This document shows, piece after piece, positions 47,001-62,000 of a stretch of 64,000 nucleotides of DNA; within the stretch, counting starts at the first letter, position 1, and the number at the start of each line of letters is the position of its first letter. Below the pieces are notes generated by a model. The model worked only from the letters and a program-made list of their open reading frames with translations. It was not told where the DNA came from and did not search any database. The position numbers and the translations under genes were made by a program. The DNA is from Verrucomicrobiaceae bacterium (GTDB lineage: Bacteria > Verrucomicrobiota > Verrucomicrobiia > Verrucomicrobiales > DEV007), in contig JAACDM010000442.1 in assembly GCA_009936795.1 (NCBI GenBank), positions 1 through 64,000 on the forward strand, in the 5' to 3' direction.

Positions 47001-50000
47001 TCGTCCGCTGCGATCGTCGCCGCATCGTACCCCACCACCGTCACATTACCGGTGTCCGTCGGCAGGAAGATGAAAGTGTCATCTCCAGGTCCACCGAGGA
47101 GCTCGTCATCACCGCCGCGGCCTTCGATGGTCACATCGCCATCGTAATCGCTAACGTCGATCTTGTTCCCACTGGCACCACCAATGAGGTGCGCTTCCTC
47201 GACACTATCGATGCTGTAGATCGATCCATTGCCGAGCGTCAAGGCACTGCTCTGTTCGAAGGTGAAGCCACTTAAAAGACTCGGATTGTAGGTCGCGACC
47301 AAGTTGAACACGCTGACCGTGTCCGTTGTCAGGGTGAAGGACGACGCTAGACTGGTCACATCGCTGAGCCCCACTGTACCACTGCCTTTACCGAGGCTGA
47401 GGTCGAGCGTTTGAATCACGCCGCTGACAGCACTAGCAATAAGCCCTGGCGAAGAGGAAAGCCCGGACCCGACCAGCGTCATGTCCGTGTCATTCTCGAC
47501 AACGAGCTTGTCGATACTCGTGTCACCTTCGATTTCCGCATAGCCAGACCAATCAGTCAGCGTGAACGTGTTCGCTCCAGCCCCACCAACCAAACGGGTG
47601 TGCTCGAGATCGATCAGGGTGAAACGAGACTGGGAAAGAGGCTGATCACGGAAATCGAGGGTCAAACTATCATTTCCACTGAAGAACGGATCGATATCAT
47701 TCTGCACCAAGGTAAAATCGGCGTCCGCTTCTGCCAGCAGATAGTCGAATCCATGACCACCATCGAGCTCGTCGTTGCCGAGTTCAGCAATGAGGTAGTC
47801 ATCGCCCATGCCAGCGAACAGGAAGTCGATCCCGCTCTCGCCATTTAGGAAGTCATCACCCCCTTGGGCAAAGATGAAGTCGAAACTCGGACCGCCGGCG
47901 ATGACATCGGCTCCAGGTCCACCGCTAAACTCGAGTTCAGAAAAGGGATCAAGTCCTTCACCAGTCGACATGCCAGCAGGCGCTGTTGCAGGAAGGAAAC
48001 GTGCCGGTTGAAGATGCGTCGCGATGTTGCCGGAGTCTCCGAGGATGAGGTCCCAATCATCACCACCGTCGATGAGGTCATTGTCCGTGAGACCCGCACC
48101 AAGATGCTGGATGACCAAGACGGACTCGTCCAATGGCCGCCCCGTAGCAGCACGGATCGTCAAGTCAATACTGACACTATCGCACTCAGGAATAAAACCG
48201 CCACCAAGGATCGGCACCACGAAGGTTTCCGTCAATTCGCCCACTTCGAAGTGCACCACACCGGAGACCGATTCGTAGTGCGTCCCAGCGATGGCGGTAT
48301 CGGCAGCGAGCGTATAGACAACCGCAGACTGTCCTTCGGCATTTCCACGAGTAAGCGTGACGATCGCAAGACTATCATCCTCGCTCTGATTCACGGTGTA
48401 GACTGGCTTATTGAAGGTCACGCCCTCAGAAGCAGGCGCAGGCGCTCCAAGCATCAATTCCACATCGACCGTTTCCGTCCCACCAGACGCTGGCGAGTAG
48501 ATTGCGTAAGAGGTGCCAGTGTCCGGATCAAGCTCCACGGTGACCTCAGACCAACCTTCCGGAATCTCCACGTTCACGCGGTAGTTCCCAGGGAATGTTT
48601 GGAAGTCGTAGTTGCCTGAGTTATCTGTGAGAGTCACACCCACTTCGTTGCCCTTGTCATCGAAGAGATGGACCACGATATCCTCCGCACCGCCGCTGCC
48701 GGATTCGGTGATCGTTCCTTTGATCGTCGCATCGTTGCCCATGGCCGAGGTGTCGACTCCGAAGATGTAGCCATTGAGCGGCAAGACCCACGAATCGGCA
48801 GAAGCATCGGCATCGAAGATCGTTAGTTCGGCATCATAAAAGCCGTCCAAATTGATTGGCGAATAGTGGTTCGTCGCCGTCTGCCAGTGCCCACCCACGA
48901 TGTGATCGTCACCTGCACCACCTTCGATGTAATCATCACCCGGTCCGCCGAAGATCGTGTCATCCGTACCACCACGGCCCACGGTGCTGTTCTCCGCCGG
49001 AGCAATGGTTTCAAGTGGCGTTGGCTCGTACCCAATGTCTTCAACCAGGAAGAGTCCGGTGCCACCTTGGAAATCGATACTTTGACTATCATTATCCGTC
49101 GTCGTCTCAAAGCCCGAGAAGAAGTTGAATATTAGCCCGCCCTTCACCGGCGATCCCGTGAGGGAGTCTTCCAACACCTCGATGGTCACCTGGCCATAAT
49201 GAACGCTGGTAGTGAAGACCCCATCAGCATCAGTCGGCACGGTGACATCGGTACCCTGGGCGTCACGGACTCTCACATCCACGCCATCCATGCCGTATTC
49301 GCTGTAAGTGGCATTCGGATCACTGCTGAAGTCTTCGAAGAAGCCGTTGCCATTCTTGTCGTGGAAGACACGGCCAGAAATGCTGCTCGTTTCGTCGTCG
49401 AGGATTGTGCCAATCGCCGTCTCAGCACTCTCATCGATCACGGCATTGACAGGATTCTTGATCCAGACCCGAAGAGATTCAGGCGCCTCAAGCAGACCGT
49501 CATCGGTGATCGTCAAGCTTACGGCTTGCGTCCCTGGCGCGGCAAAGACAAGCGTTCCAGAAGTCGATCCGCTGTAGTCAGCAGCTTCCGTGGTGAGATC
49601 GTCAATCTGGAAATCGACCTCCACGTTATTCTGGAAGTCGCCTGTAACCGTCACATTGAAGATCAACCCAAAGGCAAGTCCCTCTGTGTTCGTCCCAAGC
49701 AACGGAGTCAAGGTGACGACTGGCAAAGGCTCGTCATCGACAATGGTTAGCGTGGCTTCGAACGGCGACGCACTCGCAGGTCGACCCGTCGGTGAGCGCA
49801 AGCTCATGTGGACCGTTTCATTGCCTTCCCAATCCGTGTCTTCGATGGTTGGGATATCAATCGTCTTGACGTATTCGCCAGAGGCAAAGCTCACGACCAG
49901 TTCTTGCTCGACGTAGTCCACGCCTCCCGTGGCCGTGATGCCCTGCGTCGTGAAGATCACGACGGCATCTCCGGAGGTTCCCGGACTGCGGACCAACGTG

Positions 50001-53000
50001 ATCTCCGCCGTCTCACCTTCTTCCACACTGTAGAATGGCTCGGCAAACCGGACGGAAGAGAGTGCATTGCCGACGATCAGCGCATCGTTGGCCGCAATGT
50101 TCACAATGCCGTGGTTGTGCTCAATGTCAGCGTTGTCCGCTCCGATGATGTTGACAAAGAACTGCTCAGCACCTTCTGGCGCGAGATCATCCACCGTCAC
50201 AATTTCGAATGTCTTGGTCAAGTCGCCTGGAGCAAACGTGAGGGTCGAACTGTCATCATCTATGCTAGCGGAAGCAGAGTGATAGTCTGGCGATGCCAAG
50301 AGAAGGAAGAACAAGGCCCCGGTATCGGCATAGTTTACCGCCGTGCCGTTCTGCGTGGCGTAGGTCACGGTGATTTCTTTCTCGCTCGCGAAGAGGAAAC
50401 TACCCGTCGGGTCAAGCAGCCTAACTTCGAACTGCGGCGAGTCGCCCTCAACGATGTCGGTGGCATGCGGATCCCTGCCTGACGGCACGACCGGCAAGAG
50501 CTCGACCCTGACAGGATCGTCGTCATCAGAAATGACACCGACTCCGTGGCCATCATCGATCACCGCTTTGTCGGCGTCGAAGAGCTGGACGAAGAAATGC
50601 TCATCGTGTTCATCGACCACGTCGTCGTTCGTCGAAATCATCACGGTCTTCTCCGTTTCACCTGGCAGGAACGTCACCAGCTCATCCAAGGCGAGGACTG
50701 CCTGGAAATCCGCTCCCAAGGTCGCATAGTTCGCCTCTTTCTCCGCATCGTAGACACTCGAATCGACCACCTGATGCCGAACCGTAATGGTGCTTTGGCT
50801 AGGATTGGACAAACTGATCGTGAAGGTCACATCAGTGGCCTCGCTGTTGCCCATGTTCGAGTCGTTGATGCTCAAGGCCGGGATTGGATCGTCTTCAATG
50901 ATCGTGCCGATGGCCAAGGTGTCGTCGAGCAGCGTTGGCAGGCCAGCGTTTGCGGGCTCCAACAAATTGGACAGTTGCAAGGTCAGCCCCTCATGCGCGC
51001 CTTCGTAGCTAAAGTCGCCTAACACAGGAACTTTGATCGTCCTGGACTGTTGACCGGGCTCGAACGTTAGCGTGCCACTCGTCTCGGTGAAGTCGACGTT
51101 GTTCGCCGCTGAACCTGGTGCGGTCGCATAATCGATCGTGAAATCGAAGGTCACGGCCCGCGAGAGTGTGACGACAAACTCCAATTCCGAGTCTGTATTG
51201 TTGCCCTCAATCACTTGAGCATCGGCGACAGAGATGGTGGAGTTGCCAATGAAACCAGCCGTGACATCGCCTCGAGATTCATTCGCATTCAGCGCAAACA
51301 CGTCGGTGATCCCGATGTTAGGATCGCCCGCCGCATTGAAGTCGACGTTCACATCCGTGTTCGCGTCACTATCGATGGATTCATTGTCACCTTCATTGAC
51401 CAGCGTGAGCACGAGGCCGGCTCCCGTGCCGCTGTCATAGGCTGATTCGAAGACCATGAAGAAACTATCAGGATCCAATCCAGTAGACTTAAAATTGCCG
51501 CGCGAGTCTGTGACCGTCGTGTCGACGATCGCATCGGTCAGAAGCAACGCGGCAGAAGGCTGAACCAACTGGATTTCCACACCAGCCAAACCGCCTTCAC
51601 CCTCGTCACGAATGCCATTCGCGTTGTCATCGAGCCAAACGGATGAACGGATCTCAATGCCGGTGTCGCGGTCACCCGTCTTGCCGTGCGCATCGTCACC
51701 GAAGAGTTCATCGTCGCCAGTGCCACCATCCATGAAATCGTTATCGTCTTCCTCGATGACCTCGGTCTCACCGCTGATCATGAAGTTTCCACCGAAGAGG
51801 AAGTCATCCCCTTTCCCGCCAAAGAGGATATCGTAATTACCCCCACCGATGAGCTCGTCGTCACCCGCGGTGTCCGCATCGTCGTTCAGGCCGATGTCAT
51901 TCACATCAATCGACGCCGGAGGCGCGCCGTTGGCGATATTGGTAATCTGAGTGAGCAGCGTCGCCTTGTTAAAGGCATCGAAGGTGTCACCGATCAAGAG
52001 ATCAACACCTCCATGTCCACGCAACGAGTCTTCTCCCGGACCACCGACGAGGATGTCGTTGCCCGCGCTGCCATTGAGGGTGTCGTCTTCTCCACCGCCA
52101 TCAAGGAAGTCATTGCCGAGGCCTCCATCGATGGTGTCCGCACCTTCACCACCTTCGACATCGTCATCTCCCGTGTCAGCGTCGATCTTGTCATTGCCAC
52201 TGCCCCCCTTAATAATGTCGTTGCCAGCGTAAGCCGTGATCGTATCGGATCCGGCATCACCGTTCAGCTCATCATCGTTGGCCGTGCCCGTGATGACATC
52301 GGAACCGTCGCCGCCGTTGATCGTGACGGACGCTTTGCCCGCTGTGATGGTGTCATTGCCAGCGTCTCCATTGAGCACCAGACTTGGGCCTTCGCCCGTT
52401 ACCGTGATGGTGTCGTTGCCGGACCCCCCATTCACCACACCCGAACCAATCACATCGGTGTCTTCACCACGATCCTTGAGTGTGATTGTATCATTGCCCA
52501 CGCCACCATCAATATCCACCTCGGCGAGCACACCTAACAAGTCGATGATGTCATTTCCATTGCCGGCGTCTTCGACCATAATTAACGTCACATTCTCAAA
52601 CTCGGCCGTGTAACCAGCAAAGGCCACTTCCACTTTCTCACCAGCACCATCGCCTTCAAGATGCGTCACCGTGAAGTGCTCAGCATCATCGGTCGTATCG
52701 ATCTCCAAGCGATCGGCAGCGCGAGATCCGATGTTCAAGGTCAACGTGCCACCTGACTGTTCTGCCAAGATCGGCTCAGGACAGGTGATCTCAAACTCGA
52801 ACAGCGTGAATCGACCAAACTCCCAGGTCTCCTCGATCTTGAAGAAGAACAGGTCAACCGTGAGGAACGCTTCGAGGAAGACGTAGATCTCGCCGTGAAT
52901 ATTGAAGATGCACCGTGGGTCAATTTGCGCCTGGGAAATGATCTCACTGATGCGCACACGCCCATCTTGATTCGGATCATTTAGGTCGAATCCAACTTCC

Positions 53001-56000
53001 AAGCCAAGCCCGCCACGCACGCCAACCTCAGCAACAAACAAATCGATTACGACGCCGGCAAAGACCTCACCGTAAAGTCGCAATTCGTCCCGATCATTGC
53101 CATTGGAATCGAAGTCCTTGATGTAGAACCCATCAAAGATATCGATGACCTTGTTAGACTCGATAAACTTTTGAATACCGAACGTGTCATAACCAAAGCC
53201 CCAATTGATCTCCACCCCGATGTTCCCGCCAAACTGCGCCGCCAGAGGTCCCAAGATTGGAATGTTGATCGCGAACTGAGCTTCCGCCCGGAAGGTCGGC
53301 ATATCCCATTCGATCAGGGCCACCGGCTTACCTGTGAAGAGGCCCATGAGCTCTAACGGATTATCCCAGATCGGTATGCTGAAGTTGTCGATGCTTCCGA
53401 CGTCACCTGCAAATCCCGCACTGGCCTGAGCACTGGCATCAAACTCGGGATCCGCCGCAGCGTTCTCCAAGAAGTCATCTGGCACCAGTTCCTTCACCGC
53501 CGCCGCCGTATCGAATTCCCCAGAGGCGCTTTGCTCAAGAATGAAATCACCCAACGGAATCACGACATTCGCACCCGTAGGAATGTTGTCGGCAAGCTCG
53601 ATCACAAAGAGCGCCACATCGATGAACTTGCGCACGCCCGGATCGAGGTAGCCAAAGGACTCCATCACATCGAGCAGATTGATATCGCGCCCAGCTAGAT
53701 CCGAAAGGATCGGAATCGGCGCGGTCACCGCTTCGATGATCGGCCGCACAGGGTCGACGGTTTCATCGATTTTGTTGAGAATCGGGCCTAGGAAGTCCGA
53801 GATCCAGGTACCAAGATCGATACCCAAGTTGTTGAACCCAAGTTCTGGTGTCGTCGCCCCGTCGCTTAGGCTCCATGACCAATCGAGGTTGAAGTCAACG
53901 ACCACACGAGGGAAGACTGCACTCGTTCCAAAGCCTCCCGAAAGCTTGAGGTTAATGTCAGCAACCGCTTCGATGTCCGCATCCACGATGTCGCCGAAGC
54001 TCACGCCCGATCCGGTCAGCTCAGCGAACGTCAGCTTGCCGTCATCATTGGGATCCATGATATCGACGTGCAAGCCTCCAGAAAACATCGATGGCGCGTC
54101 TGGATCATCCATGACCGTCAGTCCAAGGAAGAACAACTCACCCGTGACATCGAGCCCAGGGATCGCGGCTTGGAAGCCAACAACGATTTCTTCCGAACTG
54201 CTCGTGTCGAAATAGAAGCCGTCCTCCTTGTTTAGCCCAAAGCCCAGGTCGAAGTCGAACCCGAGCATCAGCTCCACCTTGCCATCTACTTCCAAGCCAA
54301 AGCCTGGCACACCAATATCGAGATCGAGGTCCGCATTGATGAGATCGAGCCCCCACGAAATGTGCAGGTCGACAATGAGACCTTCGTCACAATCGAGCGA
54401 AACATCCAATTGCTCGGACCCCTGATCAGGATCGAGCGCCGATCCGTCTTCATTCACCAGGACATTCAGGCCACCAGGTCCGAGCGAATTCCAGAAGACA
54501 TCTTTCAGCGCCGCCTCGATCGTTGCCGTGGCACTGCCCCCGTTGGCATCTAGGGCTTCCCGCACATCAGCAAGCATGCCATCGCGGAAGCGCTGGATGA
54601 AGTCGACCTGGTTGCCCAGCGTGTTGCCGATCAGCGGGAGGTCGATGTTGTTGGCCGCGCTCTCCAGGCCATCTTGAATCGTTCCTAACAAGCTATCGAG
54701 ACCATCGAGTAAGAGGCCAGCACTGCTATCGAGGATCGCACAAAGATCCAAGTTATCGAACATCGCGCCAAAGTCCGGCGTGATGATGGTGATCTTGGCC
54801 ACCTTGCCTGTACCATCATTCCCAGAGAGATTCGCCGCACTATATCCGCCGATTCCACCGATGGCCGAGATGACTGAAGAAGCCGTCGTTTGACCTGAAT
54901 TGATCGTTACGGTCAACGTATCTCCAGCAAGTGAAGCCGACGCACCGGTGCCGACAACCGGATCCTGCTTAAACTTCACTTCAAAGTCCGCATTCGGCCC
55001 CGTCACCTTGAAGTCGTTGTTATCGCCGCGGAACGCAAGATCTACAGTGAAGTCAGCCTCAGCCTTATCGCTGACAAACACGCGAATGATATCTGGGATA
55101 TCGACAACGAGGTGATTGTCAGGATAGCCGTCTCCGTTGTCGTCCGCATCCGAATCAAGTGGAGTGCCTTCGAGTGGCGCGTAGATCGGCAAGTCGGCGG
55201 TCAACCCAGCCTCGGCCGTGAAGCCAATGCTCTCGTGACTGAAGATCGTCTCGTGGAAGTAGTGGCGACCATCCCCGTTGTTGTCTTTCAGACCAAAGCC
55301 GACGTTGGCCTTGCCTTCGGTATCGGGGTCACCATCCGCATCGAAAGTGACCTCACCGTCGCGGACAAAGATTCCCACGACCGATCCGAGCGAAGCTTCA
55401 AACTCAAGATTCGAACCCAACACTTCCGCCTCAAGCACCACACCTGTGGTGTCATAGAGGAACGCCGTCACCGCACATGGATTCGTGATGTCCAAACCAA
55501 ACTCCAAGGTCGCCGTCGCCGTCGCCGCCACATCGAGCATGCCATCGCCACTCACCGTGACAAACTCCGTTGCACTCTGAAGGAATGTAAGGGCAGCGCT
55601 GTTATCACCCTGGATCTGATTGAGAAGATCGTTCACATCGAACTGCAGATCAATCTGATCGCCGTAACCGACCATGTAGTTGAGCGAGAATTTGATCGCT
55701 GTCTTGGTCACGAAACCTTCGCCGCCACCTTCAGTCAGCGTCGCGCTCCACGGCGTGGTGACGGCGCCAAAGGCTGTGATGATGGCGTTCGCCGTCGTCT
55801 TACCAGGATCAACATGAACGGTCAGCGTTTCTGTAACCGCGTTCCACTCCACCAGCGACTGATCGCCACTGACGTCGTGGCTACCGAGAATCCGAATCGT
55901 GGCATCGGTCAGCCCCGTATTCGCCGTGGTGAACTTCAGCCCGTTGTTCGTACCGTATGGATTAAACGTCGCTTCCAGGTTGGGCCCAACCATCGTGATC

Positions 56001-59000
56001 ATGGGATCAGCCGTGTCATCGACAGACGCATTGAAGACGCTCGGATCGAGATTGAAGAGCTCCTCCACCTTCTCCTCGAACATTTCGAGCATGGACTCAA
56101 TGTCATCCGTCTCGTTCTCCGCCACCGCTTCAACCAAGTCACCGACCTTGCTTGCCCAATCTAACAAGTCCGAGAAGCTCATGTTCACGAACGGGATCTT
56201 CTCATTGAGGAATGAGAAGCTCTCCATCTCCGTGAGCAGGTCTGTCACGACACGCAGGCCATTGATGACGTCAAAGAAGCCCATCTTGCCAAACTGCCCT
56301 GCCCCATCGAGGCCACTCAGCGTGACAAACGTCCCAGTGTTCGATCCATCATAAGGATCGGAGTTGTAATTAAGGTCATTGATGTCCGGGATGAGGACAT
56401 TGATAAATGGCTCGGTTCCCAGCGTGACCAAACTCGAAGCCGCTTTCAACTGCGCCTCGAACGCGCCTGTGAAGGTGATGTCGCCAATGATGCTATCCAC
56501 GTTGGAGATAGCATTCGTCAGCTCGGTGATGAAGAATCGCCCGTCGCCGCTATCCGTGGCCAACAACGGCACATTCACCGTGATGTCTGAGGTCGTGTTA
56601 AAGAAGCTATCCGCAGCGACCGTCGATAGTTCGAGGAAACCCAACCGCACCGAACCATCGATACCAGCATCAGGTCCTGTCGTCTGTGTGCCGAAGCTCA
56701 GGGTTCCAAATAAATTCACGTCCTCAAGGAAGAGGCCCTTGATCGGTGCTTGCGAGACGCTGGAGTAGAAGAGCGTTCCGCCGCTATCAAAGCCTTCCGC
56801 GTTGAAGCCTAACTCATTAGCGAAGACGTCATCCTGCTCAGTAATAACTTCCAGACGCGTGATGATGCCTAACTGAAGATCAAGATTGCCGTCCCCATTC
56901 CCCAGCGCATCCTCATTCACGTCCAGGTTGCCATCGCCATCGAGATCCTCATTCTCACCGAAGACACCATCGTAATCATCGTCCTCGCCGGGTGCTTCCA
57001 CAGCGAGGCGCCCATTGCCGTCCGTATCTTCACTGTCCACGACGAGATCTGGAATCATGTCATTGTTCGTATCAATGATGGGGATATCCAGCACACCATC
57101 ACCATCCATGTCTTCATGAAGCGCGGAGATGGCGATCGTCGACCCGGCCTTCTGCGCGATGATGCGATCCTGCAGACCGGCATTGGCAAAGAGCAGGTTC
57201 AGGTCATCGGCCAAATCTTCGACCGAGGTGTTGTCCGATGTGTGAGGCAAGGCGCCACTTGGGTTCTTCAGCAACGTGAAGATGTGCGTTTCAGTTTCAT
57301 TGATCTTCAGGGTGAAATGCGCGTCCTCCGTCAATTGCCCATCGGACGGTACCGGGATGGCTGGTGAACCCAACAAGCGCGGCACATCACCCGGCGTCAG
57401 ATCGTAGCCCAAAGTGAACGACAAAATGAGATCGGCCATCGCGTCAATCGTGGCCTTCAGCTCGGCCGCCGCGACTTCACCCAGTGCGCCGAAATCAAAG
57501 TCCCAACTATCCGACCACCCTACCAAATCAAGAGTCACATCCTCGTAGAGGTAGAGATTGGTTTCGGGATCGAAGGTCGGCGGCGTGAGATCCAGTGCCG
57601 TGGCGAGATTAGTGACAAAGTCCGCGAGGTTGTAGCGCGACGTCTCAATGCCCGTCATGCCAGTATTGAAGCCAAGATCTGTCAGCGCATGAGGAAGCTT
57701 GTCATCGAAATCGAGCTTCAGGGTCGTGCCCTTGGCGATCTCAGCGTCTTCGAGTGAGATGGAGAAATTGCCGTCCTTGTTCTTGCGTGCCGTGACTCCT
57801 GCGGGAAGAGCGGCATCGAAATGGGCGACCAAGGCATCGATATCAGCGAAGGTGCCACCTAACAATGACACGCCTATCGGCGAACCGGTTCCTAACGTTA
57901 AATCGAAGTTGATCGGTCCCGTCAGCGTGACCCCACCGCCTCCATCTATGTCCAGGCTCGTGCTCACCTCGACGCTGGCCATCTTGGCAAAGACGTTATC
58001 AATGAAGAGCTGCGCAAAGTCGAAGGCGTCACCAACCGTCACACCATTCGTAAATGGAATCTCTGTCTTAAAGACTGAGGTCTCCTTGAAAAGATCCAAG
58101 AAGAGGATCACCTGCTTGAGCATGGAGAAGAGCGCATGCTCCGAAGTTTGATCAAAGCTCGGCAGCGTCAGGTTGTGCGTGATGTTTCCGCTAGAGTCGA
58201 TCGAGACCATCACCGTGCTACCACCTTTGCCACTGAAGGTCACGGTGTTCGCCACAAAGTCGACTTCCACGACGAAGTCCGCAGGCAAGCTAAGCGGCCC
58301 GACCTGAATGTTTCCATTCACACAAACGTGCAGAGCTTCCGTCAGCGTGACGTTGATATTAAAGCCGCCCAGGCTCGTGCTGTAAGCCGCATTCGTCGTG
58401 TTCAGCTCCATCATCATGGAGCCCGTCATCCCGATAAGCCCCACATCGAACTCCATGTTGGCAAAGCCAGCCACCCCATCGGCGGTGAAGGCGAATTCAC
58501 CCGTCCCATTGTGAAACCCAACAATTGGTAAGGCGCCCGCTGTAAGCGTGAAGTTGAGATCCTCGAATTTCACCCCGGTGAACGCCACAGTGCCGCCACC
58601 CGTCTTGACCTGTGAGAAGGTAAAGTTGCCGCCCAGCTCGATCAGATTGGGCGACACCATCGTCCCGAAGTTCAGAGCCAGATTGAGACCGCCACTGACT
58701 TCTAGGTGCTCACCCGCTTTGACATCAATCGTCACTGGCGTGCCTTCCCAATCGAAGACTTCCATGACCGCGTCCGCAACATCGGTATTGAAGCCAAAGT
58801 CGAGCGTCATCGCCATGCCACTATTGATCTCGAACCAGGAGATGCCTGAATCAACGGTGAGATCGATTGCTCCGGCACCAGCCACTTCGCCATCATTGAT
58901 GACAAAGAGAGCGTGACCGTTGTTCAGGGTGAAGACATTCCCTAACGCACTACCTAAATTGAAAGCCACATCGTCAGCCACGATGGTGACCATCTTGGTC

Positions 59001-62000
59001 CCACCATCCGACACACGTTGCTCAAAGCCAAAGTCTCCAGTCAGCACATTGAACCCGCCGATCGTCAGGCTCATGTCCGTGGCGATGAATTTGACGAACT
59101 CATCAGCACCGAGATCAATGCTCTGTGTCACGCCCCCGACCACCACGCTAGCCATGACAGGGTCGGCGTAGGTCTTCACCTGTAAGCCCAACGTGCTCGT
59201 TCCCGTCGTTGCGAGACTAAAGCCGCCGATACTGAAGGCAAACGCACTGGCATTGATCTCACCGGCCAGACCATCCTTCGTTCCCACAAAGATGCCACTC
59301 AGACCGGTAAGCGTCAGCACCGTATTGTCCCCATCGTCAAGGAAAGGCAGCGTGACATTGTTGAAGCCAACCGTGACGACTTCATCACCTGAGACAGAGT
59401 CGGTCTGTTGCTCGAACGCGAAGTTCCCCGTGATGTCCATGGGGGCACCTGTCAATCCACCCGGATCGAGATTCAGCGTCCCTCCCGTTCCCTCGACGCG
59501 CACATAAGGTCCCTCAGGCACCTCGACCGTCACCGGAGTACCAAAGACCGTGTGGGTCTCATTGTAGGCCGTGGTGAAATCGTTGATCTCAACACTGAAC
59601 GTCCCATCGAGGTAGGTATCGCTGTTCGCGTCATTTCCACCTAGGCCCGGAATGCCAAGCGACACCTTCGCATCATTGATCTCGCCAACCACACCATCGG
59701 TCGAATCTTCGTGGGTAAAGACTAACACGCCAGAAGCCTCCGCTACCGTTACCAGTTGATTGCCCACGAGATCTTGGAAGGAGAAGGCCAGGTCATTCAC
59801 GCCGACGGTGATGACTTCGTCACCATTGTCCGGAATCGCATCGGGATCCTGGCGTTCGAAGAGGAAATCACCCGTCACCGTGATGTCAGGGATCGCCAGC
59901 TCCAGCGTGCCATTGCCCTCCACTCTATAATAGGGACCTGCCAAGAGTGTCTCGCTCATGCCTCCACCCGTATCCACGGTGATCTCGTCCGTCGCTGTAT
60001 TGAATCGCAACTCATAGGTCCCGGACAATTCATCGACGCTCGGCACGGGCGGCGCGTAGCCAGGAGGCAGAGTCAAGGTTGCGACCCCTGCCGTGTCCCC
60101 ATCCGCCTCTACATAGAAGTGACCAGTTCCAGTAGCTTCGAGCACATCGTAGATGGAGCCCCCGAAATTCACGCTCATCTTGAGTTCGGTGATCACGGCG
60201 GCGATTTCCATGTCGCCGCTTGCGCCATCGGCGCGGAGTTCAAAGACACCCTTCAACGTGTTCCCGAGAATAATCAGGCCGTCGCCAGGACCAGTGGCGT
60301 CCACCTTGATATACTCGTCTGGCCCGACCATGTCGAAGATGTCGTCATCCGAGACGATGTAGGTGTGGACACCCCCATACTCGAAATCCTGGCCCGCCCA
60401 AAGTCCGAGTGGGTCGTCGAGGGTTGCATCGAGAACGAATTCGGCCTCCACACTACCCGCCTTCGTGATGAGGAAATCCGTCGCGAAGTTCGGCAAGCTC
60501 TGGACCGCAGTCGAAAAGATACGCCCACCCGAAATCACCGATGGATCCGGCGTGGCCGTGACCGAAACATCGAGAGTCACCGTGGCTGAGCCTGCGAGAT
60601 CGACACCGCTACCACCGACCCAAGATGGGACGAAATTCAGAAGGTCGAACGCCGTCGCTGTGACCTCCGTTTTAGCCGTGAGCGACCGAATATCCAGGTA
60701 GGCTTCCGTGGCCTCCCGACCGAACCCGAAATCGAGTTCCAATGAATTCTTTAAGGTGACAGTTGAACCCGCTCCAAATGCCCAGCTCATGAAGTCACTT
60801 GCCGCGTCCGCGATCAGCGGTGTGACCTGATTTTCGACCAGGGAGATCTTCACGTCCCATCCATACTCGGTCCCAGGAGGGTCACCTGGAGAGGAATACC
60901 GGCCGAGGACCGAATCAACCTCCACCGTAAAATTACCAAATATGGTTCCATGCAAATTCTCTAAGTCTTCCGTAATTTCAGACTGATCTGGTGTGAGGGC
61001 GAGCGCTGCTGAGATCACATTCTGAATCCGGTCCTGAACCACATCCTTAGCCTCGATCAGGTCATCGAAGCTCGATCCGATGAGCGGGATGTCCAAGAGG
61101 GCATCCGGTATATTCATGAGATCGTCGCCCAGATCACTCACATCCCGAAGCGCCCGATCCACCTCGGGAACAACCGACTCTGTCTCCACCACGCGAAGTC
61201 GAATCTCCTGGCCAATCGCATCCACTTCAGGAACGAAGGCCAACTCGGTTCCTGGAACCACTGTTCCCAAGTAGTTGTCGAACTCACCCGTCATGGTGCC
61301 GGTCCAGGTCAGGATCGTATATAGATCATTCGCCGCCGGCTCAAATCCACTGAGCAGCGTCACATCCAAGGTACCTCCCAATTCCACATCTCCGGTCACC
61401 ACAATCTGGTCATGCCCCACACCCGCACCCGCATTGCTTTCAATCTCTATTTCCGTCGTGGCCCCAGCACCCAAAGTGAGGGATGGCACCGCCAGAATAC
61501 CGGGAGAGTTACCAGGAGCAACGGATCCGCCCGTCACAATCACTGATAAACTGAGCGAACCCGTCCCAGAGAGCCTATCTTGAGGCCCCAGAACGAGTTC
61601 ATTATCAGTAAGTTGGACGTTATCATCGCCCAAATGGATGTGCGTTCCAGCACTCGGCGGTCCATTTGCTGCGTTCAGGGTCATGACCAAAGCCTCGGCC
61701 ATGGGGTCGCCCTCGATTTGTGAATCGAAAGTCTTTAAAAGGTCCGGCGCTGCTGCCAAATCGATCGGTTCACCAACCGAAGTTGAGACCGTCTCGACAC
61801 CAGCCGCTGTAGTCTCAGAAACCGGATCCGCGTCATCGGCATCCTCAAGCACGGTCGCGGCGAGATCATCCGAGTCGGATGACTCTTCTGCATCGCCGAG
61901 GTCCGGCCATACCTCCACAACCTCAGCATCAGCAAAGAGATCGTCCCGACTTGTCGACTCGAGCTCTGCCTGCGCAGATTCTGTCTCTCCCCCAGCCCAT

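Noticed and set aside
55112-56164. Long plus-strand open frames opposite the giant gene (up to 350 codons)
   Set aside because: They lie wholly opposite the 18-kb gene, have no recognisable domains and are low in hydrophobic structure; codon bias of the real strand leaves the opposite strand free of stops.
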